A stretch of 64,000 nucleotides of DNA, from NCBI GenBank assembly GCA_014529385.2, contig CM043949.1:150019850-150083849 (forward strand). Reading direction: 5' to 3'. The translations under genes were made by a program, and so were the position numbers. This stretch comes from Adiantum capillus-veneris (Eukaryota > Streptophyta > Polypodiopsida > Polypodiales > Pteridaceae). The notes below the pieces were generated by a model, which saw only the letters and a program-made list of their open reading frames with translations, searched no databases and was not told the DNA's origin. This document shows, piece by piece, positions 32,697 through 44,009 of the stretch (its first letter is position 1; each line of letters opens with the position of its first letter).

Positions 32697-35306
32697 TGAT
32701 AGCCGTTTTTCAGCTCTCCGTAATTTCTATAGTGAGTTACCTCACCCTACCAAAATCACCTAAACACTGTGGCTATTCTTACCTTTTCAATGTACATAGG
32801 CATCTGTGAGTTAGGGGGCTTTTCCCATATCTTCTTAAAACCCTCAGCTAGCTAGTCACTGGTCTAATTGAGTCAAAATAATAAAATATATTATGGCCCA
32901 TTTGTGTGTATATATTTCATTGTACATATATAGGGCCTAAATATAGGGAATTTGCATAATTATTTTGGTATTTATTTAAATATTTCTACCTAGGTGTGCG
33001 TTATTTTCCTATATATGCTATGTACATTTACTCACCATTACCATAATATTTTTACCTATGTATTCTATAAAAAATCATCTCTTATTTTTTGTATGAATAC
33101 ACTCCAAGGAAAAACCTCAAATATACCTTTCACCATCAGTCATTGCCTTTCACTAAATTCCTATTTACTAGAGGTATTTTTTCTTATCTCTTGTAAATAA
33201 ATATAATTCAATAAAAACAATTTAGGATCCCCTCATTTGATTCCTTATGTTTTCATATATCTCTTTTTTCCATTTTATATTTGTATATAGCTGACACTAT
33301 TCTAGATTCCATAAACTGTTTATATATATTACCTTGTTTTTCCCCATCAAATCCATGTATTATATTTGTACATAATCCACAACCATACACATTTGCAAAC
33401 CCCTAAGAATCAATTAGGTCATGCTCTAATGCAAGGAGGGTCTCACGTTTGGAGACTTATGCAAATTCAACAAAAGGGGGGCCACTGAAGACTTTTTTGT
33501 GAAGAAAAACACGTATTTCGGTGGGATTTTTTAATCTATCTCCACTCCCAATTTGAAGCGGTGGTCAAAAGAGAAAATGTGGATCAAGATCTGAATAATC
33601 CCCTCAAACATTTTGGTGATTTTTGGAGCAATTACCGGTGAGCTAGGATTTTTTTAGTGGACCCCAGTCTGCCCACTTTTCTCAAAAGTAGCCCATAGTC
33701 TTCTCTCACCTCTTTCCACACTTCTACACATACACACATTCATTCCTCTCAATCCCTCACTCAAACCTACACCTTTCATGGTTTCTCTCACCTTCTTCAC
33801 CATTAACCTCCCCTCTTACTTCCATAGCTCTCATATGAGCTTTCCATGTACACACACCATCTCTATTCCTCTCTCTATTACTTTCAAAGTACAATTCCAT
33901 CTTACCCCTTCTCTATATACGTAACATTCAACATCTAAACCATTCTTAACCTTTGAAAATTAAGAGACCTCATCAACCGAATTAACATTTTCATTGCGAT
34001 AATCAAACTTGGTGGCCGTGGCGTAAAGAAGAGAAGACAAAGAAGAAGATCGATAGTCATTTTGAGAACCTACACAAGTAAGTCAAAAACGTCTTCAAGC
34101 TTTACCATCACAAGGATTCCTCACTTCATTCAACCATACACCCCATTCTACCGATTGTAAGTATATCATTAACTTTCTAGTGATTACTAACACTAACCAC
34201 TAACATACTAACACAAAATAGCCATTCACCTAAGCATAAAAGACACCTCACCTAAAGACATGTGCATAGTAACTCTCTCTCTCTCTCTCCCCTTCCTTAA
34301 AACTCTAATTTCACCTTATCTACCATCAATAATGCTCTCTTTTGAGCCCACATCCATGACTCAAGCAAACAAAGAAGGCCGGAAATGTTTTGATATTCAA
34401 AAAAAATCATAATTCTTATTTGTTAGCTTGTAAATTAGGATTTCCAATAATCTTAATGAGGGGTATCCAACCTATAAATAGGTTCCTCTCCTTCTTGTAT
34501 AACAACCTCCAATATCTCACATAGCACCCCATAACTCTATGGGTGAGGAGAGACTTAGGTGTAGCAACCATTTTGTGAGCTTCACTTTTGGTGTAAGAGA
34601 AGCTTTCAAGCTACACATTGCAAGCGTGAGTTCAAAAAATCTCTAAACCACTATTGTATATGCTCTTTTGTCATCAATAAATTGAGGTTTTGTGCATCAA
34701 AGGCGTGATTCGACGTTAAAATCTTTGTCCTTCCATCTGTGCAATACGGTTTGGTGATTCAAGGTGCCTTGTGTATTTTGAGTTTCTATCGGTTGATCTT
34801 GATTTTAAAAAGTGTTTTAGTGTGTTTTCATTGCCAATTTTGTGTCCATTGTAAGAGGGTATTGTGGTGAGAGGTCTCCCACACCCTAAGACAGTGTGTG
34901 TGTTTTTGTAACGTTTAGCAATCACTAAGCATTGAGTGAGTTTTGTACAAGATCTACGATAGCATCATAGCGAACCATCTCCATTTGCAAGTCACAAATA
35001 AGGTATTACGCATAATCGATTTCTCTCTCTCTTCCCTTTCCTCTAGCTCTCTCTAGTCCATTTTGTGTGTGTCTTGGTGTGAGGTTGCTTGTGTGTGTTT
35101 TGTGGCGCCTCTTCTTAGTCGTGACAAAATCTCTCTTGCATCCTAGTTCGCTTACCATAACTAGGTGGTGCCCCTTCACTTTTTTGGCTGTGGGTTTGTT
35201 GTTCTTGTTTCTTGCTTGTGGTTGCCCTAGCCCCAATTGAGTAGCACGGGAGCCTTGAGGGGTGTTTAGAGGTTGCCTCTCTTGTTGCTCGCCTCAGACC
35301 ACCTCA
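32697..35306 (+). repeat. 3' LTR of A
   Basis: Uninterrupted 2.6-kb LTR from TGATAGCCGTTTTTCAGCTC to ACCACCTCA. It pairs with 21584-21686 plus 24356-26879. Comparing it with the split copy shows where S entered (TACATAGGCATCTGTGAG here). Confidence 0.9.
34473..34480 (+). promoter_or_regulatory. TATA box of the A 3' LTR
   Basis: TATAAATA, in the same position as in the 5' LTR. Confidence 0.6.
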
Positions 35307-36062
35307 CCACCTTTGCTAGAACTCCAGATTATTAGTTTTGACCACTCAAAAACCTTGGCTAAGGTATAAAAGCCAATTTTCGTAAGTTTTTTATAAGTTT
35401 TGGATAAGAAATACATAGCGTGAGCTGACGCGCTCACTCCTCTCCTTCTTGCGCTTCCTACTCCCTCCTCGGTTATCACATTGCGAATGTGTTTGTTGCA
35501 TTGCAACCGCAGGTAAGAGCTCTACGCATGGACGTAAGCCATTCATAGTATTTCGTAGCTTTTGGTGTCGCTGACCTGCGGCCTAATTTCTTCATAACTA
35601 GGAATTTACACTTTTAAATAGAAAACTAAGCATAGGCGGGGTATTGGGGCATCATTGCTAAGCATTTAGATGCATTCTGGGTTGAAAACGATTAGGTCAA
35701 AAATCCATTGCTGTTAATAATCGCGATTTTGGAACTTGACCTACAGTGGGCTTTGAGGCCATAAGAATGAGTGCTTAGGTCTTATAAACTTGTCCTAGAA
35801 GTTTCGTTACATTTGTATGTCATTTGATGCTGTAACGGATGTGATTTGTTTGTCGATGAGCGATTGGCTTTTGGTGATTTTAGTCACTTGAGTGTAGCCT
35901 GAGTTACATGCGAGTTGTTAGTTGTTTTCCAAGAGATTTACAACCTCTTCTAGCCTCTATGCACTAGTCCAGTCAGCTTCGTCCCACAGTTTGACAAACT
36001 AATCGTGGTTCTCGCTAGAACTGTAATAAGATAGGATGGTGAGGTTAGATATGCGTCCCACA
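35307..36062 (+). repeat. 5' LTR of B, remainder
   Basis: Resumes at CTTTGCTAGAACTCCAGATT and aligns with 53378-54133 to the final CCCACA. It contains a TATA box and a half-copy of the palindromic motif (GTTAATAATCGCGATTTT at 35713). Confidence 0.9.
35365..35372 (+). promoter_or_regulatory. TATA box of the B 5' LTR
   Basis: TATAAAAG with CTAAGG upstream, conserved at 53432-53439. After the A insertion the enhancer part upstream is 13.7 kb away. Confidence 0.65.
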
Positions 36063-36064
36063 TT

Positions 36065-36082
36065 TGGCGCGGTTGCCGAGGA
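36065..36082 (+). promoter_or_regulatory. Primer binding site of B
   Basis: TGGCGCGGTTGCCGAGGA two bases after the LTR end. It closely resembles the TGGCGCCGTTGCC type site common in Athila/Tat-like plant elements. Confidence 0.75.
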
Positions 36083-36738
36083 TAGGAGAGACGTAAACTA
36101 GGGAAAAACATGAGCGTCTTGTGTAGTTGTCCTTTCTCTTCCTCTAGGTTCACCTAGAGTACAAAACTTTCTTTTAGAAATCGCATAGCTTAAGATTGTC
36201 GTCTTTTGTTGTGTAGAGGCAGCTTGGAAGTAATCGTACTTACTGAGTATCTTTAGGACTGTAGGATTGTAGATTTAGATTAGGATTTGGAGAATGATTG
36301 GTAGGCGAGACAAGTCTTTAGATCAAGACTCTGAAAAACATTAAAAAACACTTTCCACAACCCCATTGCATGAGAAACTAGGAGTAGGGTAAGTAGGATC
36401 CGAGGTGGATTTCAGAACATTGCTCTCTCTGAACAAAATCAAGTGTGAATTTTTATTGGAGGTTGCAAAATTTTAGGTCTACGGCTAGGAATAGCTTGAA
36501 AAGAGTCGAATCCACTCAATCCGATTGGAGAGTAAGCCTAAGAGTTGTCCGGACCAGTGAGTAAGCTCAAAGACACTTCGAGGTAAAAATTTCAAGAATT
36601 TGATCAAAAATCAGATTATTTACTTTTTCTTGATATTTTAGGCCAAATCAAGTTTTGACATGATTTATAGGCTTAAAAAACATCATAAAAAGACTGTCTT
36701 TGAGAAAATTGCAAAAAAGTGTTCATTTCAAGCCTCAA

Positions 36739-36760
36739 GTTAATAATCGCGATTATTAAC
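36739..36760. repeat. Palindrome copy 1 (perfect 22 bp)
   Basis: GTTAATAATCG joined to CGATTATTAAC, a perfect dyad. Confidence 0.9.
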
Positions 36761-37023
36761 TTTCTGCTCTAAATTGGCCAAGGTTCAGACCATTGACTCA
36801 TTGCATGTGTAGAAACAACTTTTGTAAAGGCCCAAAAGATTTGGATCACTAAACTGGCAAAAAACTGGGTAAAAACTAAAGTTTGTACTGACTTTTTGAA
36901 TCTTGCTTGTAAATTGGAAAAACATTTATCCAAACTTGTTGAAAATTGATCCATAGGCTTATATTGATGTGATAAACATGTGTCATGCTCAGTTGACCAA
37001 AAATTTATAAAATTTTGTCAAAT

Positions 37024-37045
37024 GTAAATAATCGTGATTATTTAC
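37024..37045. repeat. Palindrome copy 2
   Basis: GTAAATAATCG then TGATTATTTAC. The symmetry extends to 37021-37048 with one mismatched pair at the centre. Confidence 0.9.
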
Positions 37046-37316
37046 ATTTGTCCTGTTTTTGAACTTTTTTGAGCAAGTTGGCATACCACTAGCTTTACCA
37101 TGTTGTAATAAGCCCACAAACCAAATTTAGTAACATTTGAATCATTGGATTGAAAATTGTGATTAAAATTGCAAAGTTAGTCTGCGGACCGATAATTGAT
37201 GACCATTTGACCAAAAATTGTCCAAACTTGATGAAATTTGGCTACTGACCTTAACTTAAGGTGCTTAACAGATCTGTGTTAAAGTTGGGACAAAAATTTT
37301 CAAAAATTTATCAGGA

Positions 37317-37338
37317 GTAAATAATTGCGATTATTTAC
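37317..37338. repeat. Palindrome copy 3
   Basis: GTAAATAATTG then CGATTATTTAC, one mismatched pair. Confidence 0.9.
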
Positions 37339-37835
37339 ATCTGCTTCAAAACTTGATGATTTTGCAAATTTGAGTATACCACAAGGTCAAGCACATCAAG
37401 TAGACCCCACAAATCAATTTTGGTGAAATTTGGACCATGAAAGTGAGACTTAAGCCAGATTCTTGAAATCAAAGTCTGCGGACACGGAACAGTTGAACAC
37501 CATATTAGAGAGTTTGAGACTTTAGAACCAATTTGGGAATCACCAATGTCTTAAAGATTTGGCCATATGGACAAATCTCAAGGTGTTTTTTAAAGCCAAG
37601 TCCTTCCACAGGGTAGTACTTGAAAAGCTCTGCAGAGCCATGCTCTCACAACTTTGGCCAATATAAATCTTTAGCTCATTTTGAAAGTGAGAATTGGGAA
37701 ATTCCCAAATTCACTAATATAGTGTTGTTGGTAAACTTGATCAAATTTTGTCCAAACTTATTGAAACTTGACCAAGGGCTTTAACAAGTTGTATACTTCC
37801 CAAACCAATCCAAAAAGTGCAAAAACTTGACAAAA

Positions 37836-37857
37836 GTAAATATTCGTGATTATTTAC
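37836..37857. repeat. Palindrome copy 4
   Basis: GTAAATATTCG then TGATTATTTAC, with AAAA/TTTT flanks extending the symmetry. Confidence 0.85.
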
Positions 37858-38261
37858 TTTTGCTATCGAGAGACTTCAATTTTGACTTCTGGGCTTATAT
37901 ATTGTAAGACCAGCATAATATAAAGCCACATGACAACTTTGGGTTCAATCGGATAAAAATTGGTATAGATACACTCAGTTTATAGGTTGCAGATTAGACC
38001 TTTGATTTTGCTAAAGCTGAATTTGAAAGTAAAATTTTGACTTCCATAGCACGAATTGAAGTGATACACAGAGACCAATCACAGGAGTTCTCAGGAGCTC
38101 TACTGTTCTTATAGAAAAATAGCTAATTGATTATTTTTGAACAGGAATCAGGTTGCAGACGGGGAATCAGTGGGTTAACAGAAAGTTGCAATTGAATCGA
38201 GTGGAAAGTGATGACAAGTCAATTCAAGGTGAGTACTCTATCCAGGGCTTCATAAGTCTAT

Positions 38262-40590
38262 ATGAACCTTAGATCTGGTCATTTACTAAGAAATCAAGGC
38301 CTATTCGAAGAAACCACCAGTAGAGTATCCACCGAAGAAAGCGTGAATCAAAGCAATTCCTTGCACACAATTCCTGAAGAATTCTCATACACTTTTTCAG
38401 ATTCAACATCCGAAATTTCTTTTTACTCGACTCACTCAAAAACTGGAACAACAATGCGCTATAAGCATATACTCTCTTTTTACAAGACTAATCGCCGTGG
38501 AGCCCAGGTTTACTTGGATCCTAATGAGGAGTATGCTATTCGCATTGATGACCATGGTATTGAGTTCAAAGAAGAGGTTAGGCCAAACAAACAAGATAAA
38601 ATGTACATGGATCGAAACGGAACTCAATATGTACAAGTTGAAAATTCTGATGTGGTAGACAAATGGGGGTTAGACGTAAACACCATAATCCCACATATGT
38701 TAGCAGAAGAAGCAACACCAACTTTAGAATTCGAAGGATATGATCAAGTCGATTTGAAGCCTTTGAAACGGCTTAGTACAGATAATCCTAGGATCGGAGT
38801 CTATTGTTGGGAAGATAGAAACATAAAAGATCTTTTGTGGACTTATCATGCCAGACCAGGAAAATTAACAACCATGAAGATCATCTATATCTTCAAGATC
38901 AAAGATAAGGGATCTACAGATCTACCAACTTACATGTTTAGGGATTGGTATAACAACAACTTCGTTATGATGACTCCTGAGGAGGTAGAACAAACCAAAT
39001 ACCAGGGGTATTCCATAAGGGATTGGATCTTGGGGCAAGGACCAGAAACAACTCCAAGAGACGAACATCGTGAGAGATTATCTGAGAGTAATGTGAAGAA
39101 ACCAGAAACCACCTCATCACGTAGAAAACCGGGTGACACTAAGGCCAGTCTAGGGGTACATGAGCCACTAGTTCCAACACACTGGTTTGAAGGACTCGCA
39201 ACAGGACCAACTCCCACAAGACCTAGAGTTGAACCAAATAGACGTGTCAGACCAGCCGATTTTCAAAAATGGGTCAGAAAATATAGTGGATAAGGGGATC
39301 CATATGACCACTTAGCAAGCTTTAAGCAAGTGCTAAGAGCAGAGCGTATATTCGATTTTCATACTCAATTCGAGGGGTTTGGAATGACATTAGAAGAAAA
39401 ATCTTTGACATGGTTCCAAAACATTCCACCAAGGTCAATCATGGAATTGAACACATTAGCCCAAGGATTTGTAGCTGCTTGTTCCAAAACGGGGATTAAA
39501 GATAATACGGTGGCTCAAATCTACAGCTTTAAACTGAAACACGGTGAGTCTGTTAGGGATTGTGCAACTCGAATGAAAAAATACATTTCCAGATGCCCAG
39601 AGATGGAGATATTGGCAGAAGAACGACTTGTATCCTTGTTTTTGGAGGGACTGCTAAACAAAGAACTTCATGCTATACTCTATAGTAAAAAGCATACAAC
39701 CCTAGAAGCATGTGTGTCTGATGCGATTGACCTAGGAGACAATTGTGAGATCTTCAATGAAGAGGATGTCCCTAAGCATAACCAAAGTAAGAAGAAAGCA
39801 TCCATAAAACCAGCACAAGTGGGAACGGCTGCTACGGCACCACTCTCAGCCATAGAAGATATGCTAAAAAGGATGAACGACATGATGAACAATATGCAAA
39901 AAGCACCTATGAGAGGAGGACAAGGGATACCTGCACAGGGACAACTGATTGGGCCACAAAAATGGTGTGCAATCGAGGATAAATGGACCAACCATGAAAC
40001 CCACGAGTGCTACTTCAGACCAAAGTATGATGGAAATGTTCAGTATGAGCCCATGAGGCCCCGGGGACAACCCATGTACAGATATCAGCCAAATATGGCC
40101 CAAGCTCAAAGACCACCAAGGGGTATGAAAAGACCTCAACCTGTACTTTCACAACAACCTTCATATCCAGGACATAATGCAGTGCCTATAAAGTACATGC
40201 ACTCGGAAGGAGTCATAGATGAACAAGCCTTAGTGCTTGTTACACCCTATGCCAGAGCCTAGTCTATCTACAGTAATGGTACAAGGAGATTGGTATAGTC
40301 CACATCCACCACCAATGGAAGAAACCATGAATTATGCTCCACCAAAGCTTGCACCAATGTATTATGTAGCTAATCAAGGTGTCAAACCTCCCATGGGAAG
40401 ACCCATGATGAAGCCCAAAACAGGAAACTATAAAAAATATGGTGCTGATAACCATTGAAGAACGAATGTCCAGAGCTTGACAAAAACCTCAAACCAATTG
40501 AAGCCTATTGCATACAATGTTGCAAAAAAAGAGGACACTTTTCGGAAGATTTTCCTAAGAATCGTTTGAACAAGGAAAAAACTGTGTAAA
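38262..40590 (+). pseudogene. gag of B with a long N-terminal extension
   Basis: One frame from ATG 38262 to 40262 with a single TAA at 39291-39293, then a frameshift into a zinc-knuckle remnant near 40510 (YCIQCCKKRGHFSEDF, last Cys replaced by Phe). Residues 1-340 precede the capsid and match nothing I recognise. The capsid core starts around WVRKYSG and continues DPYDHLASFKQVLRAERIF, TLEEKSLTWFQNIPP and VAQIYSFKLKHGESVRD to VSLFLEGLLNKELH. A proline- and methionine-rich tail follows. Confidence 0.85.
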
Positions 40591-40597
40591 CGTAGTC

Positions 40598-41690
40598 CAA
40601 GTGATCTCAGTAGCTCATTAGAGAGTAAACCGATTGTTCCAATCAAGGTAATCACTAGAGCCGAGGCAAAGAAAAAGAAACACAACTCCTCTGATGACTC
40701 GGAGAACACGAAAGTTTCTTCTCAAAGAATCAAAAGGAGCAGAAGCAAAAGATATGAGATGACAAAATAGAAACAACGGGGTGAAAACGAAGAGAAAGCA
40801 AAAATGCTAGCCTAGGACAAGTTGAAAGAAACTGACAGTGAATTCAAGGAAACAACCGTGAAATCTGGAGGATCCATTCTGGTTGATAAAACTTTTGAGC
40901 CTATTAATGCTGCCTTGGAAGCCTACCAAGCAGGACTTAAAGTAGGCCAAAACATGGAAAAAAATTGGAAAAACTATCCATCTCCAGACATGGAAGCAGC
41001 GAAGCTGGAAGCTTATCAAAACTTAGTAAGAATCGCGCAATAAATATATGCTGGATAAACAAAAACCCCAGCTTGAAAGTATTGCAAAACCTAGAGAGCT
41101 TGCGATAGAAGAGACGAAAGCGAAATCCGATGTGGTGGCAGAACCCCACCTTGAAACAAATAAACCAGAAGCTTATAGTGTCGCATAGCGAAGATGCCTT
41201 AGACGGAATCCCATTTGTAGAGGAAGATTGGTCAGGACACTTATGGGAAAGGTAAGAGAGATCAATGATGGGAGTCGGACTTTAAAGTCAGCTCCTCTAG
41301 AGGAAGTCTGGTTGGATATCCCACCATCTGATATGAACATGGATTTAAAATCCTTGTACGGGGATTGAGGATCGGAAGCTTCAGGAATATCTAAACCATT
41401 GACATTAAAAACATTACCTTCTTACTTAGGAGATAGCGAAGATGAATCCATCGTGTGCAAGACCACTCAAGTAAAAAGAGCCAAACACACCCTAGAAGTA
41501 GACAACATTCATTCAATCATGTCTACACCCATCCAATGCACTCTTACTTTAGGAGAATTGTTGAAACTCAGGCCATACTTAGGGAATGATTTACAAAAAA
41601 CCCTAGAGAAGGTGGGGATAACGGGGTTAATCTCTAAGAATTTAGGAAAACCAAAAAATGAACTAGAAAACAAAGAGATTTGATCAGTTC
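40598..41690 (+). pseudogene. gag-protease linker of B
   Basis: Stop-interrupted frames continue between gag and protease: IKVITRAEAKKKKHNS near 40645, a lysine-rich run, EPINAALEAYQAGLKVGQN near 40900, and IQCTLTLGELLKLRPYLGN near 41530. The VITRA and TLGELLKLRP phrases are typical of pre-protease regions in plant gypsy polyproteins. Not an independent gene. Confidence 0.6.
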
Positions 41691-41733
41691 CTATGAACAA
41701 GGTTTGAGAATATTATGAAGGGGAAGAAGGAAA

Positions 41734-42120
41734 CACCACCCTCCCAGTGAGATATAATGACATTGAAACCATGGCAATACTGGATAGTGGGGTTGGCATA
41801 GCCATATCCACTAAAGCAGTATGGGAATCCTTAGACAAATGCGAATGAAATTGCAGTTGGCTGATGGACACATTGAGAGATCACTAGGGCTACTTGAAAA
41901 AGTGATAGTCAGCTCCTGAGGAGTTGAATATCAACACACTTTTGCCATAGTAGACTTTGGGAAAAAACTCAACTATGAAATCATATTGGGAAGATCTTTC
42001 AAGCGACAGGTACAACTTATCCAAGATTGGGGAAACAACTATTTGTACTTGAAGCAGGTGGGATCTATAACAAGATGCAATCTAAAAGATCACACTTATA
42101 GAGATATCTTGAAAACACCC
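41734..42120 (+). pseudogene. First aspartic protease of B
   Basis: In the normal place between gag and RT. The active site reads AILDSGVGIAISTKAV (Asp codon at 41783), and the second half reads FAIVDFGKKLNYEIILGRSF near 41940-42000. Stops and a frameshift separate the halves. A downstream tail (LIQDWGNNYLYLKQ and beyond to 42435) is longer than usual. Confidence 0.75.
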
Positions 42121-42736
42121 ATGCAAGAGTTTGATTCAGTCTCTTCAGCTGAAACTAAAATCTCATCTTGGTTAAATAAAGACACTCCTATTTGGATGTG
42201 CGGAGCTTCAAAAAATGGAAGCTTAAGACAAGAGGAATGTATCCTAAAAAGGGACTGTACAGATGAAGCCTACATACCTGAGCCCTTTCCAGAGCATTTA
42301 TTCAAACCATTTGAGTGTACTCAAATTTTAGCGACAATGGATGTATGTGTGAATACGTCTATGCGTACTCAATTTTGCAATGAGGATGGCTACGACATAA
42401 TTCCCATCCAAATGATGTCAGTCCACAATATTTGAAAACAAAGATGAGAAAACCAAGGACTTGATGAAAGCTCAACAAGTCTTTTTTGACCTACGATGCA
42501 ACTAATGAGTTAGATGAACACTCAGCTACCTCAAAAGATTCGGGGTCAGAAAAAAGGCATATGAGAGATCAGCTACTCTTAAAGGGAGGGGAGGAACATT
42601 TTTTTGACTTTCCAAACCAGAAATCAAAATGACAAAAATGGTATAGACGAAAGAGAGACACCAATATTGTGAAAACACAACCTATGCCATCAGTCTCCAT
42701 TATAACACAATTCCTGATGCAAATAGATGCTAATGA

Positions 42737-43440
42737 TTGTGTCAAGGAAAAAATAAATGGCAGATATCCTTCAAACAAAAACTCAGAAATATCTCAAACA
42801 ACGAGAAAAGCAAGGAAGTGAATGCAGCCACCATTAGACACAAATTTCCTCTTCCGCTAACTGAGCATGTTTTAGAACGAGTGGCAGGAAAAGAAGCTTA
42901 CAGATTCTTAGATGGCTTTTCGGAATACAATCAACTTTTGGTTGACCCAAAATATCAGCATAAAACTTCTTTTGCAACAAAATGGGGTATATATGCCTAT
43001 TGGGTTATGCCGTTTGGGTTAACTAATGCTCCAACCATATTTCAGACATTGATGATCCATGCTTTCAAAGAGTATCTTCGGAAATTCTTAGAAGTATACA
43101 TGGAAGATCTATGCGTACATTCGTCAATCCAGGATTATCATTTTGAACACCTTAAAAAGATATTCGAGAAATGTAGACTTTACAGGATTTTCTTAAACCC
43201 TAAAAAGTGCACATTCATGGAAAGACAAGGAAAAATTCTTGGACATATTGTGTCTAAAAATGGCATAGCTATACGGATATTGAGAAGATTCATGTCATTG
43301 CTAATTTTCCTAGACCAACAACAGCCAAGGGGGTACAAACCTTCATGGGACATTGTGAATATTACCGACGGTTCATCTACATGTACGCTATAATTGCAAA
43401 ACCCATGTATAGCTTGATTACGCACTTTGAATGGACCGAG
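42737..43440 (+). pseudogene. Reverse transcriptase of B, N-terminus lost
   Basis: Recognisable from RHKFPLPLTEHVLERVAGKE, YRFLDGFSEYNQLLVDPKYQ, YAYWVMPFGLTNAPTIFQ and LEVYMEDLCVHS to CTFMERQGKILGHIVSKNGI. The catalytic box is YMED where YxDD is required, so the first Asp is Glu. The fingers subdomain upstream (42440-42740) is scrambled. After a frameshift near 43320 the connection reads VQTFMGHCEYYRRFI. Confidence 0.85.
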
Positions 43441-43445
43441 GGGCA

Positions 43446-43905
43446 TGTGAAGAATCCTTCATGAAGCTTAAGAAAGATCTCACCTCGGCTCCAATATTGA
43501 AAGCGCCAGACTGGGATAAGGTATTCCACGTACATGTAGATGCTTCAAACTTTGCTATTGGTTGTATACTAGCCCAACCAGAAGATGGGAAAATTGACTT
43601 TCCCATTTCGTATGCTAACCGAAAATTGAACATGGCAGAAAAGAATTACACCACCACCAAAAGAGAAGGAGTAGGAATGATCTATGCCGTTAAAAGTTAT
43701 AGACATTACCTATTAGCCAACAAGTTTGTGTTCTTTGTGGACCACCAAGCTTTGTTATATTTGATCAACAAGCCATGCAGCACAGGGAGAATAGTGAGAT
43801 GGTTCATCATTCTTCTCGAATTTGATTTCATTATGGTTGTAAAAAAAGGCACTACACATCAACGAGCAGATCATTTGTCAAGGATTGTTTCAGGGGAATC
43901 ACCTA
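43446..43905 (+). pseudogene. RNase H of B
   Basis: Gypsy-type RNase H: SAPILKAPDWDKVFHVHVDA, FAIGCILAQPEDG, PISYANRKLNMAEKNYTTT, FVFFVDHQALLYLINKP and THQRADHLSR. The catalytic Asp residues (VDA, VDH, RADHLS) are still present. This domain and the integrase share one frame from 43431 to 45710, broken only by stops. I see no second archaeal-type RNase H in B, unlike A and E. Confidence 0.85.
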
Positions 43906-44009
43906 AAGGGGTCGATGATGATCTACCAGATGCCTATTTGTTCACCATGGAAATGATACCTAGATGGTTGGAAAACATTATGTCATTGATGACAATAGTG
44001 GATTCACAA

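Larger units (their letters stand above)
21584..35306 (+). mobile_element. A: Tat-like Ty3/gypsy element nested in the B 5' LTR
   Basis: 5' LTR 21584-21686 plus 24356-26879 (split by S), primer site 26884, gag, protease, RT, RNase H, archaeal-type RNase H, integrase, polypurine tract 32684, 3' LTR 32697-35306. The B 3' LTR at 53377/53378 gives the uninterrupted site. Flanks CCTAG (left) and CCAC (right) may be a worn target duplication. The two RNase H domains in this order are characteristic of the Tat lineage. All coding parts carry stops or frameshifts. Confidence 0.85.
36083..38261 (+). other. 2.2-kb non-coding leader of B with degenerate tandem units
   Basis: No coding frame is supported. 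Loosely related segments of roughly 290 bp repeat at about 36.7-37.9 kb. Each contains the palindrome, then a phrase like GGCATACCACTAGCTTTACC or GAGTATACCACAAGGTCAAG, then CCCACAAACCAA or CCCACAAATCAA and a phrase similar to TGGTGAAATTTGGACC. Such leaders are known in giant elements, but the regular palindrome spacing is notable. Confidence 0.6.

Noticed and set aside
36739-36760. Rho-independent type terminator
   Set aside because: AT-rich perfect dyad without a GC stem or loop, in a eukaryotic element.
36739-37857. CRISPR-like array (palindromic repeats with spacers)
   Set aside because: Spacers are about 270-500 bp and mutually similar, repeats are imperfect, and the sequence is plant retrotransposon DNA.
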